Part shown: piece after piece, positions 1 through 9,644 of the stretch
Layout: every line of letters begins with the position of its first letter
How positions within the stretch are numbered: the stretch's first letter is position 1
DNA from: Nitrospira lenta
Lineage (GTDB): Bacteria; Nitrospirota; Nitrospiria; Nitrospirales; Nitrospiraceae
NCBI GenBank assembly: GCA_945905765.1
Contig: CAMDPZ010000011.1
Location: 1 to 44,404, forward strand
Direction of reading: 5' to 3'
DNA length: 44,404 nt
The notes under the pieces: generated by a model
The model's input: the letters and a program-made list of their open reading frames with translations, nothing else
The model's database searches: none
Told to the model about the DNA's origin: nothing
Program-made: the position numbers and the translations under genes

Positions 1-1433
1 TGCCGCGACAAACACCAATCGGGGCGATTCTGAATCATCCCGTTGATCCGATCACGGCCGTAGGAGGGAATCCACCGGACTCGTTCGATCTCCGCCAGCG
101 TTTCTTTCCTGAGATCGTTCGTCTCCATCGACACGAACCATTGTTCGGTGGCGCGGAAGATGACGGGATTCTTGCAGCGCCAGCAATGGGGATAAGAATG
201 TTTCAGCGAGCCATGGCCCAGCAACCGCCCGTTAGCCTGGAGGAAATCCACGATCTTCGGATTGGCCTTCAACACATGCTGGCCGGCAAATTCCTTGACG
301 ATCTCGGTAAAGCGCCCGCCATTGTCCACCGGCGCCAGAATCTCCAATTTTTCTCCCGCTGTCGCCTTGGCATTGTGCTCCAAAATGAGGATGTAGTCCT
401 CCATGCCATGGCCCGGCGCAATATGGACACAGCCGGTTCCCTGCTCAAGCGTCACGAAATCACCGAGCAGAATCGGCGAGAGGCCGGTGCTCATGGGCCG
501 TTGGGTCTCGATTCCTTCGAACCCTTCTTTCCCCTTCTTCACCCCGAGCACTCGCGCCCCTTCAAGCTTACAGGCCTTCGCCATGCTCTCGACCAGCTTC
601 TCCGCCACGATGAGCACCTCGTCGCCGACGTGGACGAAGGCATAGTCGATATCGGCATGGAGACAGACCGCTTGATTAGCCGGGAGGGTCCAGGGGGTGG
701 TTGTCCAGATCACGACGGAAACCAGCTTGATGTCGGCGGGGAACGAAATGCCGGGGAAGGTCTTGCTCAGCACCGTGGGCGACGTGACCAACGGGAACTT
801 CACATAAACCGAGGGAGAGGTATGGTCTTCATATTCGACTTCCGCCTCGGCCAAAGCTGTCTGGTCCGCCGTGCACCAGAGCACCGGCTTGAGTCCCTTA
901 TAGACGCCTCCCCGCTCCACTAACTTGCCGAACTCACGAATGATCGTAGCCTCATAGCCAGGACTTATCGTGAGATAGGGACGCTGCCAATCGCCCAGGA
1001 TACCGAGCCGCTGAAACTCTTCCCGCTGAATCGCATAGAACTTTTCCGCATATTCTCGGCAGAGTTTCCGAATGGCCGAAGTATCGAGCGTCTTTTTCTT
1101 GTCTCCGAGCTCTTTGAGCACTTGATGTTCAATCGGCAGACCATGGCAATCCCAGCCAGGCACATAGGGCACCTGGAAGCCGGCCATCGTCTTCGATTTG
1201 ATGATGATGTCTTTGAGGATCTTGTTCAGCGCGTGACCGATATGGATGCGGCCATTGGCATAGGGAGGCCCATCATGCAAGACATACAGGGGTCGGCCCT
1301 TCCCCGCTTCCTGAATCTGTTCGTAGAGCCGTTCCTGTTCCCACGAAGCCAGGAGCTCAGGCTCCCGCTGCGGCAGGTTCGCCTTCATGGGGAAATCGGT
1401 CTTGGGAAGATTGAGCGTTGCCTTGTAATCCAT
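1..1433 (-). CDS. ileS: Isoleucyl-tRNA synthetase, N-terminal part (runs off the window)
   Basis: Charges tRNA-Ile with isoleucine in the cytoplasm. The minus-strand frame opens with an ATG at 1433 and stays open to base 1, giving about 477 residues of a class I synthetase normally near 900-950 aa. Visible are the HIGH signature (residues 64-67, inside GHIHIGHA), the [11 protein letters not shown] block that follows it in Ile[20 protein letters not shown] in the region leading to editing, and the CP1 editing domain ([12 protein letters not shown]). The KMSKS loop and zinc-binding C-terminus lie outside the window. The start is supported by homology-like N-terminal sequence ([17 protein letters not shown]); upstream there is only a weak GAGAGA ribosome site. 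It follows nadA in the same direction, separated by about 220 bp that include a palindromic repeat, so cotranscription is doubtful. Confidence 0.97.
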   Translation of the reverse strand, partial: MDYKATLNLPKTDFPMKANLPQREPELLASWEQERLYEQIQEAGKGRPLYVLHDGPPYANGRIHIGHALNKILKDIIIKSKTMAGFQVPYVPGWDCHGLPIEHQVLKELGDKKKTLDTSAIRKLCREYAEKFYAIQREEFQRLGILGDWQRPYLTISPGYEATIIREFGKLVERGGVYKGLKPVLWCTADQTALAEAEVEYEDHTSPSVYVKFPLVTSPTVLSKTFPGISFPADIKLVSVVIWTTTPWTLPANQAVCLHADIDYAFVHVGDEVLIVAEKLVESMAKACKLEGARVLGVKKGKEGFEGIETQRPMSTGLSPILLGDFVTLEQGTGCVHIAPGHGMEDYILILEHNAKATAGEKLEILAPVDNGGRFTEIVKEFAGQHVLKANPKIVDFLQANGRLLGHGSLKHSYPHCWRCKNPVIFRATEQWFVSMETNDLRKETLAEIERVRWIPSYGRDRINGMIQNRPDWCLSR

Positions 1434-1531
1434 GGGCTATCTGGTCTCTCTAGAGAATCTGCGCACGTGATGGGAATCAGAGGTAGGAATATACCGGAAT
1501 GGCAGCCAGGGCACCAGCCCATAGCCTTGGT

Positions 1532-1655
1532 GCGGGATCGTCAAAAACGTCGTCCAGCAAGGCCGCAGCGAGCGAAGGGCCGAGGCGTATCTGGGGGCGT
1601 GTTGAGGGTCTGAGCGATGCGAATATGACGCTGGAAACGTTTTTCACGATCCCGC
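1532..1655. repeat. Type I palindromic intergenic repeat, diverged copy E
   Basis: An approximately 124-bp imperfect palindrome. The ends GCGGGATCGT (1532 onward) and ACGATCCCGC (to 1655) pair perfectly, followed by further paired blocks (AAAAACGT / ACGTTTTT). It shares the GTCCAGCAAGGCCGCA and GACGCTGG blocks with the copies at 5046, 9263 and 13241, but its centre has diverged. It lies downstream of nadA, whose TAG stop begins at its last bases. The rest of 1434-1654 shows no gene, only the ileS leader. Confidence 0.75.
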
Positions 1656-2758
1656 TAACTGACCGCCATCATGCGGTCCAGCGCAATCTTCGCCCAGCGC
1701 TTGTCATCGTCCGGAACGACGATATGGTTCACGACGTGGCCTTCGACAAGGTTCTCCAGAGCCCAGCAGAGATGGGCTCCATCGATTCGGAACATCGTCG
1801 CACATTGGCAGACCGTGGAGGAGAGGAAGAAAATCTTCTTGTCGGTGAGATCGCGTTTTAATCGATTAACCAGGTTCAGTTCCGTTCCCACCGCCCAGAC
1901 TGACCCGGCTGGCGACGCCGTGACAGTCTTGATGATGAACTCGGTTGAGCCTGAGAGGTCTGCCTTGTTGACGACATCCTCGTGGCATTCCGGGTGGACG
2001 ATGACCTTCCCCTCCGAATACTGTTTGCGGAAATTGTCGATGTGCACGGACTGAAACATCTGGTGCACACTACAATGGCCTTTCCAGAGAATGAGTTTCG
2101 CCCGCTTGATCGCCTCGCGGCTATTCCCCCCGTTGGGTTGATAGGGGTCCCACACGATCATCTCTTCTCGCGGCAGGCCCATCTTGTTGCCCGTATTGCG
2201 GCCCAGATGCTCGTCCGGGAAAAAAAGGATCTTCTCCCGCCTGGCCCAGCACCATTCCATCACAGCCCGCGCATTAGAAGAAGTGCAAGTAATCCCGCCA
2301 TGTTCCCCGCAAAAGGCCTTGAGTACCGCGGCAGAATTCACATAGACCGCCGGCATGACCGTTTTTTCTACGGGGATGATTCGTCCCAGCTCCTCCCAAC
2401 ATTGATCGACCTGCTCAATGGCCGCCATGTCCGCCATGGAACAGCCTGCCGCCATGTCTCGAAGGATGACCGTTTGTTTGGAACGGCTCAGGATATCGGC
2501 GGTCTCGGCCATGAAATGTACGCCGCAAAACACGATGTAGGGTCGCTCTGACCGTTCGGCTGCCAGCTTCGACAAGAGAAGCGAATCCCCGCGGAAATCC
2601 GCATGTTCAATCACTTCATCCCGTTGATAATTATGGCCCAGGATCATAACCCGGTCGCCGAGCACACGTTTCGCCTCAACCGCCCGGCGGAAAAGCTCCT
2701 CCGCAGATAGTTGCTGATAGTCCGTGATCGGCTTCGGAAGTGTCGAGATAATTTGCAT
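1655..2758 (-). CDS. nadA: Quinolinate synthase
   Basis: Condenses iminoaspartate with dihydroxyacetone phosphate to quinolinate in NAD synthesis, using an oxygen-sensitive [4Fe-4S] cluster. The 367-aa product matches the longer, Bacillus-like NadA length. Conserved blocks visible are GHNYQRDEV (41-49), FCGVHFMAET (77-86), AGCSMAD with Cys106, CTSSNARAV (158-166), WKGHCSVH with Cys229, VHPECHEDV (254-262) and TVCQCATMFRI with Cys317/319. Cys106, Cys229 and one of Cys317/319 correspond by spacing to the three cluster ligands known for B. subtilis NadA. An AGGGA ribosome site precedes the ATG. No nadB or nadC is present in the window, so the gene is apparently unlinked from the rest of its pathway. 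Confidence 0.97.
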   Translation of the reverse strand: MQIISTLPKPITDYQQLSAEELFRRAVEAKRVLGDRVMILGHNYQRDEVIEHADFRGDSLLLSKLAAERSERPYIVFCGVHFMAETADILSRSKQTVILRDMAAGCSMADMAAIEQVDQCWEELGRIIPVEKTVMPAVYVNSAAVLKAFCGEHGGITCTSSNARAVMEWCWARREKILFFPDEHLGRNTGNKMGLPREEMIVWDPYQPNGGNSREAIKRAKLILWKGHCSVHQMFQSVHIDNFRKQYSEGKVIVHPECHEDVVNKADLSGSTEFIIKTVTASPAGSVWAVGTELNLVNRLKRDLTDKKIFFLSSTVCQCATMFRIDGAHLCWALENLVEGHVVNHIVVPDDDKRWAKIALDRMMAVS

Positions 2759-2891
2759 AGCGTCCCTAGTGAAATGACATCCGGCACCATTCTACGTTAG
2801 GGCTCCCCTACAATCAATCAACCGGCCCTGCAAGGAAGTCCTACGCGGGCGATGGCCCACTCGGTTCGCCCTCGATAGGCCTAATACCCCG

Positions 2892-2920
2892 TTGACAACG
2901 GAGGGGGCCAGCGATACGAT
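2892..2920 (+). promoter_or_regulatory. Sigma-70-type promoter of the thiC operon
   Basis: TTGACA at 2892-2897, a 17-bp spacer, then TACGAT at 2915-2920. Transcription would start near 2927, just where the TPP aptamer begins, which is the expected geometry for a riboswitch leader. The remaining 2759-2890 shows no gene and would hold the nadA promoter on the other strand. Confidence 0.7.
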
Positions 2921-2922
2921 TG

Positions 2923-3018
2923 CCCCTCGAAGCTAGGGGAGCCATGTGGCTGAGAGTCCGCCCGAACGGACGACCCTCAGAACCTGACCTGGGTAATACC
3001 AGCGTAGGGAAGCGAGAA
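2923..3018 (+). promoter_or_regulatory. TPP (thi-box) riboswitch aptamer
   Basis: Shows the conserved thi-box elements in order: an AGGGGAGCC block (2935-2943), GGCTGAGA (2948-2955), ACCCTCAGAACCTGACCTGG (about 2973-2992) and TAATACCAGCGTAGGGA (2994-3010). AGCT and AGCG at the ends can form most of stem P1. The variable P3 arm is short (GTCCGCCCGAACGGAC, a clean hairpin). Known members bind thiamine pyrophosphate. The terminator-like hairpin at 3043-3074 downstream suggests control by transcription attenuation of thiC. Confidence 0.96.
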
Positions 3019-3042
3019 CAACCACACACTGTTGGTCTCTCT

Positions 3043-3074
3043 GCCGCACCCCCTTCTCTCGGTGCGGTTTTTTT
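3043..3074 (+). terminator. Rho-independent terminator of the TPP riboswitch
   Basis: Stem CCGCACC (3044-3050) pairs with GGTGCGG (3061-3067) around a 10-nt loop and is followed at once by seven T (3068-3074). It lies between the aptamer and the thiC start, 48 bp before the ATG, so it is the likely expression platform: ligand-bound RNA would terminate here. Confidence 0.88.
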
Positions 3075-3089
3075 ATTTCTGCTTACTAA

Positions 3090-5036
<1,947 letters not shown>

Positions 5037-5045
5037 AACAAGAGA

Positions 5046-5166
5046 GGATGCTCAAAACGGTCATCCAACGAGGCCCGAGGTGAATCGAAACCGGAGGCGT
5101 ACCCTCAGGGGTACGTTGAGGATTTCGATGAGCCGAGAACGAAGTTGGTGATCGTTTCCAGCATCC
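5046..5166. repeat. Type I palindromic intergenic repeat, copy A
   Basis: About 121 bp with ends GGATGC (5046) and GCATCC (to 5166). The centre carries GGAGGCGTACCCTCAGGGG, whose GTACCC/GGGTAC arms form a small hairpin, then TTGAGGATTTCGATGAG and CCGAGAACGA, all nearly identical to copies B and C. It separates thiC from thi4. Whether it folds within the operon mRNA or attenuates it is unknown. Confidence 0.85.
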
Positions 5167-5185
5167 GTTGAACGGAGAAGAGACA

Positions 5186-5989
5186 ATGCCAAAGCCACCG
5201 ACCCCAGCTCCATTACGAGAAAAAGATATTACCCGGCACATCGCGCGGGAATACTACAAAGAGTTCGACCAGCTCATCGAAAGCGATGTGATCATCGTCG
5301 GGGCCGGGCCGTCCGGTTTGATCTGCGCCCACGATCTGGCTGCGATGGGATTCAAAACCGTCATCGTCGAACAGAGCCTCGCCCTGGGCGGCGGCTTCTG
5401 GTCTGGCGGCTACCTCATGAACAAGGCCACGATCTGCGAACCGGCTAATGAGATCCTCGAAGAAATCGGCGTGCCCTGCAAAAAGATTACGGAGTGCGCA
5501 GGCATGTACATGGTCGATCCTCCTCATGCCACCGGCGCCTTGATCGCCGCGGCCTACAGGGGCGGGGCCAAGATCATGAACCTCACCAGAGTGGTCGACC
5601 TGATCATCCGACGCGACGGCATCCTCGAGGGAGTGGTGGTCAACAGCACGACGGCGGAAATGGCAGGCCACGACATCATCCATGTGGACCCGATCGCCCT
5701 CGAAAGCAAAATCGTAGTGGATGCGACAGGCCACGATGCCATCGTCGTGGAGCTCTTGCATAAGCGGAACCTCCACAAGGCCGTGCCAGGCAACGGAGCC
5801 ATGTGGGTCGCGCAATCGGAACAGGAAATCATGGACAGGACCGGCGAAGTCTACCCCAACTGTTTCGTGATCGGGTTGGCCGTGGCGGCAGTCTATGGAA
5901 CGCCCCGCATGGGTCCGGCCTTCGGATCGATGTTACTCTCAGGACGCTACGGAGCAGAATTGATCAAGAAGAAACTAAAACAGGAGTAA
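5186..5989 (+). CDS. thi4: Thiamine thiazole synthase, Thi4 family, sulfide-dependent (His) type
   Basis: Makes the ADP-thiazole precursor of thiamine from NAD and glycine. The 267-aa product has the FAD/NAD-binding GAGPSG (39-44), the GGGFWSGGYL block (68-76), a Thi4-typical DPPHATGALIAA stretch and a C-terminal GTPRMGPAFGSMLLSG. In eukaryotic Thi4 a cysteine in the sequence before Met-Asp-Pro donates the sulfur in a suicide reaction; here the equivalent position is His166 in HVDP, the residue found in archaeal enzymes that use free sulfide catalytically. The start at 5186 is chosen because GGAG at 5174-5177 is correctly spaced; an upstream TTG at 5168 would place that site inside the gene. 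No thiG, thiS, thiO or thiF is seen nearby, consistent with Thi4 replacing them. Confidence 0.95.
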   Translation: MPKPPTPAPLREKDITRHIAREYYKEFDQLIESDVIIVGAGPSGLICAHDLAAMGFKTVIVEQSLALGGGFWSGGYLMNKATICEPANEILEEIGVPCKKITECAGMYMVDPPHATGALIAAAYRGGAKIMNLTRVVDLIIRRDGILEGVVVNSTTAEMAGHDIIHVDPIALESKIVVDATGHDAIVVELLHKRNLHKAVPGNGAMWVAQSEQEIMDRTGEVYPNCFVIGLAVAAVYGTPRMGPAFGSMLLSGRYGAELIKKKLKQE

Positions 5990-6000
5990 CGTCACCCGCC

Positions 6001-6058
6001 ATTCGTCACGCGTCAATCGGGAGCTCATGGAGGCCCGATTCCGATGCAAATGACGAAT
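6001..6058. repeat. Stem-loop between thi4 and the TPR gene
   Basis: Nested inverted repeats: outer arms ATTCGTCA (6001-6008) and TGACGAAT (6051-6058), inner arms AATCGGG (6015-6021) and CCCGATT (6034-6040). It is followed by short direct repeats of the type TGACGA/TTGACGA up to the TPR start. There is no T-run, so a processing or stability element is as likely as a terminator. Confidence 0.6.
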
Positions 6059-6079
6059 GACCAATGACGATTGACGATC

Positions 6080-6595
6080 ATGGATGTTCAGGACTTTCTC
6101 GTACAAGGCGGCGGCCGCGAAGAAGACAAGCGTGAAGCTTGGCAGCTATTCCAGCAGGCCTATGAACGGCAGATGAAAGGCGAGCTGGAAGCAGCCGTCT
6201 CTCTCTACAAGCAATCGCTTGAGACTCATCCGACCGCCGAGGCCCATACCTTTCTCGGCTGGACCTACAGCTTCATGGGACGGCTCGATGATGCGATCGA
6301 GGAATGTCACAAGGCCATCTCGCAGGACCCGGACTTCGGCAACCCCTACAACGATATCGGGGCCTATCTGATCGAAAAGGGCGAACTGAACGAAGCGATT
6401 GTCTGGTTCGAGAAGGCCCTGCAGGCGAAACGGTATGAGAGCCCGGCCTTCCCCCATCTCAATCTAGGTCGCGTCTACGAGCGTAAGGGCCGCTGGACCG
6501 AAGCGATCGATTCCTACAAGAAAGCCCTGGCCCTCAATCCCAATTACTCTTTGGCGAAGAAGGCTCTGGGCCGATTGATCAGTTCTCTCAACTGA
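6080..6595 (+). CDS. Tetratricopeptide-repeat protein
   Basis: A 171-aa protein made almost entirely of TPR helices and probably a protein-protein interaction scaffold; the partner is unknown. About four repeat units are visible: one around KGELEAAVSLYKQSLETHP, one around TFLGWTYSFMGRLDDAIEE, one at YNDIGAYLIEKGELNEAIV and one at LNLGRVYERKGRWTEAIDS, each ending in the usual A-L/I-x-x-(N/D)-P. There is no signal peptide or membrane segment. ATG at 6080 is preferred; a TTG three codons earlier is also open, and neither has a clear ribosome site. It sits between thiamine and ygfZ genes on the same strand, but nothing shows that it belongs to thiamine synthesis. Confidence 0.9.
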   Translation: MDVQDFLVQGGGREEDKREAWQLFQQAYERQMKGELEAAVSLYKQSLETHPTAEAHTFLGWTYSFMGRLDDAIEECHKAISQDPDFGNPYNDIGAYLIEKGELNEAIVWFEKALQAKRYESPAFPHLNLGRVYERKGRWTEAIDSYKKALALNPNYSLAKKALGRLISSLN

Positions 6596-6685
6596 CCGGT
6601 CTATCTGGCCTGTCAGGTCTATCTCGTCTGTCTGTTCAGTCATGAAGAAGATCCATCAACTCTGATCCGAAAGCAGCCCCCCACA

Positions 6686-7093
6686 ATGACCACACATTCT
6701 CACCAGACAGACAAGACAGACCAGAAAACCATCCTTGTCGGCGTCACAGACATTTTCTTTTACACCAAAGTCCGCGACGCCCTGATAGCGAAGGGCTACA
6801 AGTTCGAACGGGCTCGCACACAGCAGGACATCGCCGAGAAGGCATCCGCCAACAACCCTGTCGCCTTCATTTTGAACATGAACGACGAGACCCTGAACGC
6901 CTTTCAAGCCTTGGAAACGTTCGCAGCCGACGCGCAGCTCAAAACTATTCCCATCCTGGCCTTCGCCAATCACGAAGAAGTCGATACCTTTAACCGGGCC
7001 AGAGCGCTGGGCGTGGCCAAAATCGTCTCGCGCAATGAGTTCTCCGCTCGATTGAAAGACCTGGTCGAAGAAGTCGCAGGGAGTCACGCATGA
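6686..7093 (+). CDS. Degenerate response-regulator receiver-like protein
   Basis: A 135-aa single-domain protein with the alternating strand/helix pattern of a CheY-like fold (ILVGVTD, AFILNMND, IPILAFANH, AKIVSRNEF strands). The catalytic set is missing: the strand-3 phosphoacceptor region reads FILNMND with Asn64 where Asp is expected, the strand-4 Ser/Thr is replaced by Ala, and the strand-5 Lys region reads VSRNEF. If it is a receiver it cannot be phosphorylated normally and may act as a binding module. Its ATG lacks a clear ribosome site. The first codons after the start are made of CAGACAGACAAGACAGACC-type repeat. The last four bases overlap the ygfZ start, so the two are probably translationally coupled. 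Confidence 0.75.
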   Translation: MTTHSHQTDKTDQKTILVGVTDIFFYTKVRDALIAKGYKFERARTQQDIAEKASANNPVAFILNMNDETLNAFQALETFAADAQLKTIPILAFANHEEVDTFNRARALGVAKIVSRNEFSARLKDLVEEVAGSHA

Positions 7094-8181
7094 AACAGTC
7101 ACGCCTCCACGATCACCATACGAAGCTCGGCGCCACCTTTGAAGAGGCCGCAGGCTGGGACATGCCCGCTCACTATGGCAAATGGGTCGAGGAATATCAG
7201 GCGGTGCGCCAGGCAGTCGGCCTCTCCGACCTCTCGCACCGGGGCAAGATCCGCGTCACCGGCGACGACCGTGTGAAGTGGCTGCAGGGCCTCATCAGCA
7301 ACGACATTCTCCCGCTCCAGCCAGGCCAAGGCCGCTATTCGAGCTTTCTCACCCATAAGGGCAAGATGCTCGGCTATTTCCGGGTCTATGTCCTGGCAGA
7401 CAGTCTGTGGGTGGAAGATGTCGGCGAGGTCGGCGAGGCCACCATCCAAGCGCTCAAAAAGTTCCTGCTCTACGGGATCAAAGCGAAGATGGAAAACTGC
7501 GCAGAATCCTGGGGGCTCTTGCTCATCAGCGGGCCCAAGGCCTGCGCCACCGTCAGCGCCGCCTTCGGTGTGGAGATGCGCGACCTCAAGCCGGTGAGCG
7601 CCGTCGCAGCCCAGATCGGCGGGCATGCCTCGTTCGTCCTGCGCACAGAAGAGACAGGAGAGACTGACGTCGAAGTATTACTGCCAGCCGAGGCCCTTAG
7701 CACGGCCTGGGAGCGACTCATGGAAGCAGGCGCGGCCCACGGCATCAAAGCCGTCGGGAGTCTCGCTCGCGAAGCCCTCCGCATCGAAGCAGGTCTACCC
7801 AAAGCAGGACCGGACCTCAATGAAGAGATCGTCCCGCCGGAAGCGAATCTAGAAGGGAAAGCCTTTAGCTTGAGTAAGGGCTGCTATCCGGGGCAAGAAG
7901 TCGTGGCGAGGATGGATACCTATGGCAACGTGCGGCGGCACTTAGTCGGGCTGGTCATGAAGGGATCGGTCATCCCACCGAAAGGCGCCAAGCTCTTCAG
8001 CGGAGACCGCGAACTCGGCTGGGTCAGCAGTGCGACCCAGTCACCTCAGATGAAGGCCCCCATCGCCCTGGCATTCCCGCTTCGGGACTTCTCAGCCCCC
8101 GGCACAATCCTCACCGTTGAAGTCGATGGCGCTCGTCATGACGCGACGGTGCAGGCGCTCCCCTTCTACCGTCGCGCCTGA
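7090..8181 (+). CDS. ygfZ: YgfZ/GcvT-family folate-binding protein
   Basis: Folate-dependent protein that in other bacteria helps assemble or repair a subset of Fe-S enzymes. The 363-aa product has the GcvT-like start (LGATFEEAAGWDMPAHYG, SDLSHRGKIRVTG) and, at about residues 259-266, the YgfZ signature KGCYPGQE, which distinguishes it from the glycine-cleavage aminomethyltransferase. It overlaps the preceding receiver-like gene by ATGA. Its position downstream of thiC is suggestive because ThiC is an Fe-S enzyme, but that link is inference. I considered gcvT itself and rejected it because no glycine-cleavage genes are nearby and the signature is YgfZ's. Confidence 0.9.
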   Translation: MKQSRLHDHHTKLGATFEEAAGWDMPAHYGKWVEEYQAVRQAVGLSDLSHRGKIRVTGDDRVKWLQGLISNDILPLQPGQGRYSSFLTHKGKMLGYFRVYVLADSLWVEDVGEVGEATIQALKKFLLYGIKAKMENCAESWGLLLISGPKACATVSAAFGVEMRDLKPVSAVAAQIGGHASFVLRTEETGETDVEVLLPAEALSTAWERLMEAGAAHGIKAVGSLAREALRIEAGLPKAGPDLNEEIVPPEANLEGKAFSLSKGCYPGQEVVARMDTYGNVRRHLVGLVMKGSVIPPKGAKLFSGDRELGWVSSATQSPQMKAPIALAFPLRDFSAPGTILTVEVDGARHDATVQALPFYRRA

Positions 8182-8215
8182 TCCCGCAAAACCGTTACAG
8201 GGGAAGGCGAGACCC

Positions 8216-8276
8216 CGAGTTCGAAGTTCTTGGTTCGAAGTTCTAACAACCTCGGACTTCGAACCTCGAACCCTCG
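8216..8276. repeat. TTCGAAG-rich inverted repeat between convergent genes
   Basis: Left arm CGAGTTCGAAGTTC, repeated as GGTTCGAAGTTC, pairs with GGACTTCGAACC and TCGAACCCTCG on the right. It lies between the ends of ygfZ (plus) and the 8296 gene (minus), where a bidirectional terminator would be useful, but lacks T-runs. Confidence 0.6.
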
Positions 8277-8295
8277 CTCGGCGTCCTTAGAATCG

Positions 8296-8778
8296 CTACT
8301 TTTCGGGGTTCCTGACAGATGAAACCGCGCTGGCAAAAGCCAACAGGCTCGTCCGCTCTTCATCTTCCAACGCCAACAAGAGGTGGGCCTCTTCGGCATG
8401 CATCAGGCGGAGGCTCAGGAACGGCTCTTCCTTACGCTTTTCCTTGTTGTCCCACATGGCATCGATCACCTGGACTTTATCCAGCTGACTGACCGAGACC
8501 ACATCGTAACGGAAATAGGAATCGCCGATAACCATATCGAACACCACGTTCCCGGCGGTCAGCAACACCAGATTGAACCGCCCCTGGTCTTCATAACCCT
8601 CGGGCAAAAATTTATTGATGTGGCAACGTGCCACTTTGCGATCACCCAAGGCAGCGCGGATCTTCTCCTTCAACGCCGGGTAATCGATCTGCATGGCCTT
8701 TTCATCAGCATTCGTGGCCGCCGCTGCGGCATTCTGCGCCTTTTCAAAAATCTCATCCGCCGACATCAAACCCGCCAT
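8296..8778 (-). CDS. Hypothetical cytoplasmic protein
   Basis: A 160-aa soluble protein that I do not recognise. It begins MAGLMSADEIFEKAQNAAAAATNADEKAM, a charged helical N-terminus, and continues into a mixed alpha/beta part (NLVLLTAGNVVFDMVIGDSYFRYDVVSV) and a Glu/Lys-rich helix (LRLMHAEEAHLLLALEDEERTSLLAFA). There is one Cys and no membrane segment or signal peptide. ATG at 8778 is chosen because AGGA lies eight bases upstream; the ATG at 8784 is too close to it. It is in the same direction as, and just downstream of, the small membrane-protein gene at 8806-9054. Confidence 0.7.
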   Translation of the reverse strand: MAGLMSADEIFEKAQNAAAAATNADEKAMQIDYPALKEKIRAALGDRKVARCHINKFLPEGYEDQGRFNLVLLTAGNVVFDMVIGDSYFRYDVVSVSQLDKVQVIDAMWDNKEKRKEEPFLSLRLMHAEEAHLLLALEDEERTSLLAFASAVSSVRNPEK

Positions 8779-8805
8779 GTGCATATTCCTTTCATCCGAA
8801 CCCTG

Positions 8806-9054
8806 TTAACTCGCGGTACGCCTGGCCTTTACAGCCCGGGCTACGCCGACCAATCCCAGGCCGGCCCACGCAAACTCCAAAAAAATAAATCCCACCCGCT
8901 GATCCGCAATCGCGACAATCCCCAGCAACAACGACCCGACGATATTCAGTGCAAGGTAACCCGCATCCAATTCACGCCAGACCCCGCCCTGAATCAAGCC
9001 ATACGCCGACAGGACCATCAGAGCGCCCAGCACGGAAATTACCTGCAAGAGCAT
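8806..9054 (-). CDS. CBU_0592-like small membrane protein
   Basis: An 82-aa protein with three likely membrane helices (LLQVISVLGALMVLSAYGL, LALNIVGSLLLGIVAI, GFIFLEFAWAGLGLVGVA). The pattern of a leading glycine-rich helix, a central NIVGSLLL and a final FLE-WA helix resembles the CBU_0592 family of small membrane proteins of unknown function. The start at 9054 is preferred to 9084 because GCGAGG lies six bases upstream of it and the longer form adds a charged stretch without a ribosome site. It is 27 bp upstream of the hypothetical gene at 8778 and probably transcribed with it. Confidence 0.7.
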   Translation of the reverse strand: MLLQVISVLGALMVLSAYGLIQGGVWRELDAGYLALNIVGSLLLGIVAIADQRVGFIFLEFAWAGLGLVGVARAVKARRTAS

Positions 9055-9262
9055 CACGAACCTCGCCTGGGCCCATTCACGCATAGAGAGGACCGTGTAC
9101 CGTAACTGGCCGCCAGCCCATATTTCAAGAGGATTTTCCAGAGGACCAGGACTACGAGTTCAACAGAAACCGGAACGCCGAATAAGATCAACCGATTCGA
9201 GTCAGCAAGCGACCAGGTTGATAATCAGCCCGTCCGTCCTGCATACTATGCACTCTCAAGCT

Positions 9263-9388
9263 CAGGCTGCTCAAAAAGTCCGTCCAGCAAGGCCGCAGGC
9301 GAGTCGAAACCGGAGGCGTACCCTCAGGGGTACGTTGAGGATTTCGATGAGCCGAGAACGACGCTGGCGGATTTTTTCAGCAGCCTGC
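9263..9388. repeat. Type I palindromic intergenic repeat, copy B
   Basis: Ends CAGGCTGCT (9263) and AGCAGCCTG (to about 9388), with AAAAAGTCCG and CGGATTTTTT inside them. The core GGAGGCGTACCCTCAGGGG and TTGAGGATTTCGATGAG match copy A exactly. It lies directly upstream of the ribosome site (GGAGG, 9395-9399) of the 9405 gene, so here it is at a 5' end rather than a 3' end. Confidence 0.88.
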
Positions 9389-9404
9389 TGAACCGGAGGA
9401 TAGA

Positions 9405-9644
9405 ATGCACGACCTGACCTGCATGATCAAAGGCTGCCAAACAAGAGTCTATGCCCCAGCTGGCACGCATAGCATCTGCCGTGAGCACTTCCTCGCCTAT
9501 CTCACCTGGCGCCGCCGCAAAGGCCCGCAAATGTTCATGAAGTATGCCGGGATGACGATGGAAGAACGGGATCCCCTCGTCGCGGAGTGGGCCAGCACCA
9601 TCCGAGTCGAAGAAGCCCCCACCGCCCCAGCACCAAAGTCCTAA
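9405..9644 (+). CDS. Small Cys/His-containing protein, function unknown
   Basis: A 79-aa protein I cannot assign. The N-terminus carries four possible zinc ligands: Cys6, Cys11, then Cys29 and His32 in ICREHF, an arrangement like a small zinc-finger (C-x4-C...C-x2-H). The rest is basic (TWRRRKG) and then acidic, with an Ala/Pro-rich tail. A GGAGG site six bases before the ATG supports translation. It stands alone on the plus strand between two repeat-filled gaps. Nucleic-acid binding is possible but unproven. Confidence 0.65.
   Translation: MHDLTCMIKGCQTRVYAPAGTHSICREHFLAYLTWRRRKGPQMFMKYAGMTMEERDPLVAEWASTIRVEEAPTAPAPKS

Noticed and set aside
141-923. 260-aa plus-strand frame
   Set aside because: Antisense to the certain ileS reading frame.
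7090-8181. Glycine-cleavage T protein (gcvT)
   Set aside because: Carries the YgfZ signature KGCYPGQE, and no gcvH or gcvP lies nearby.
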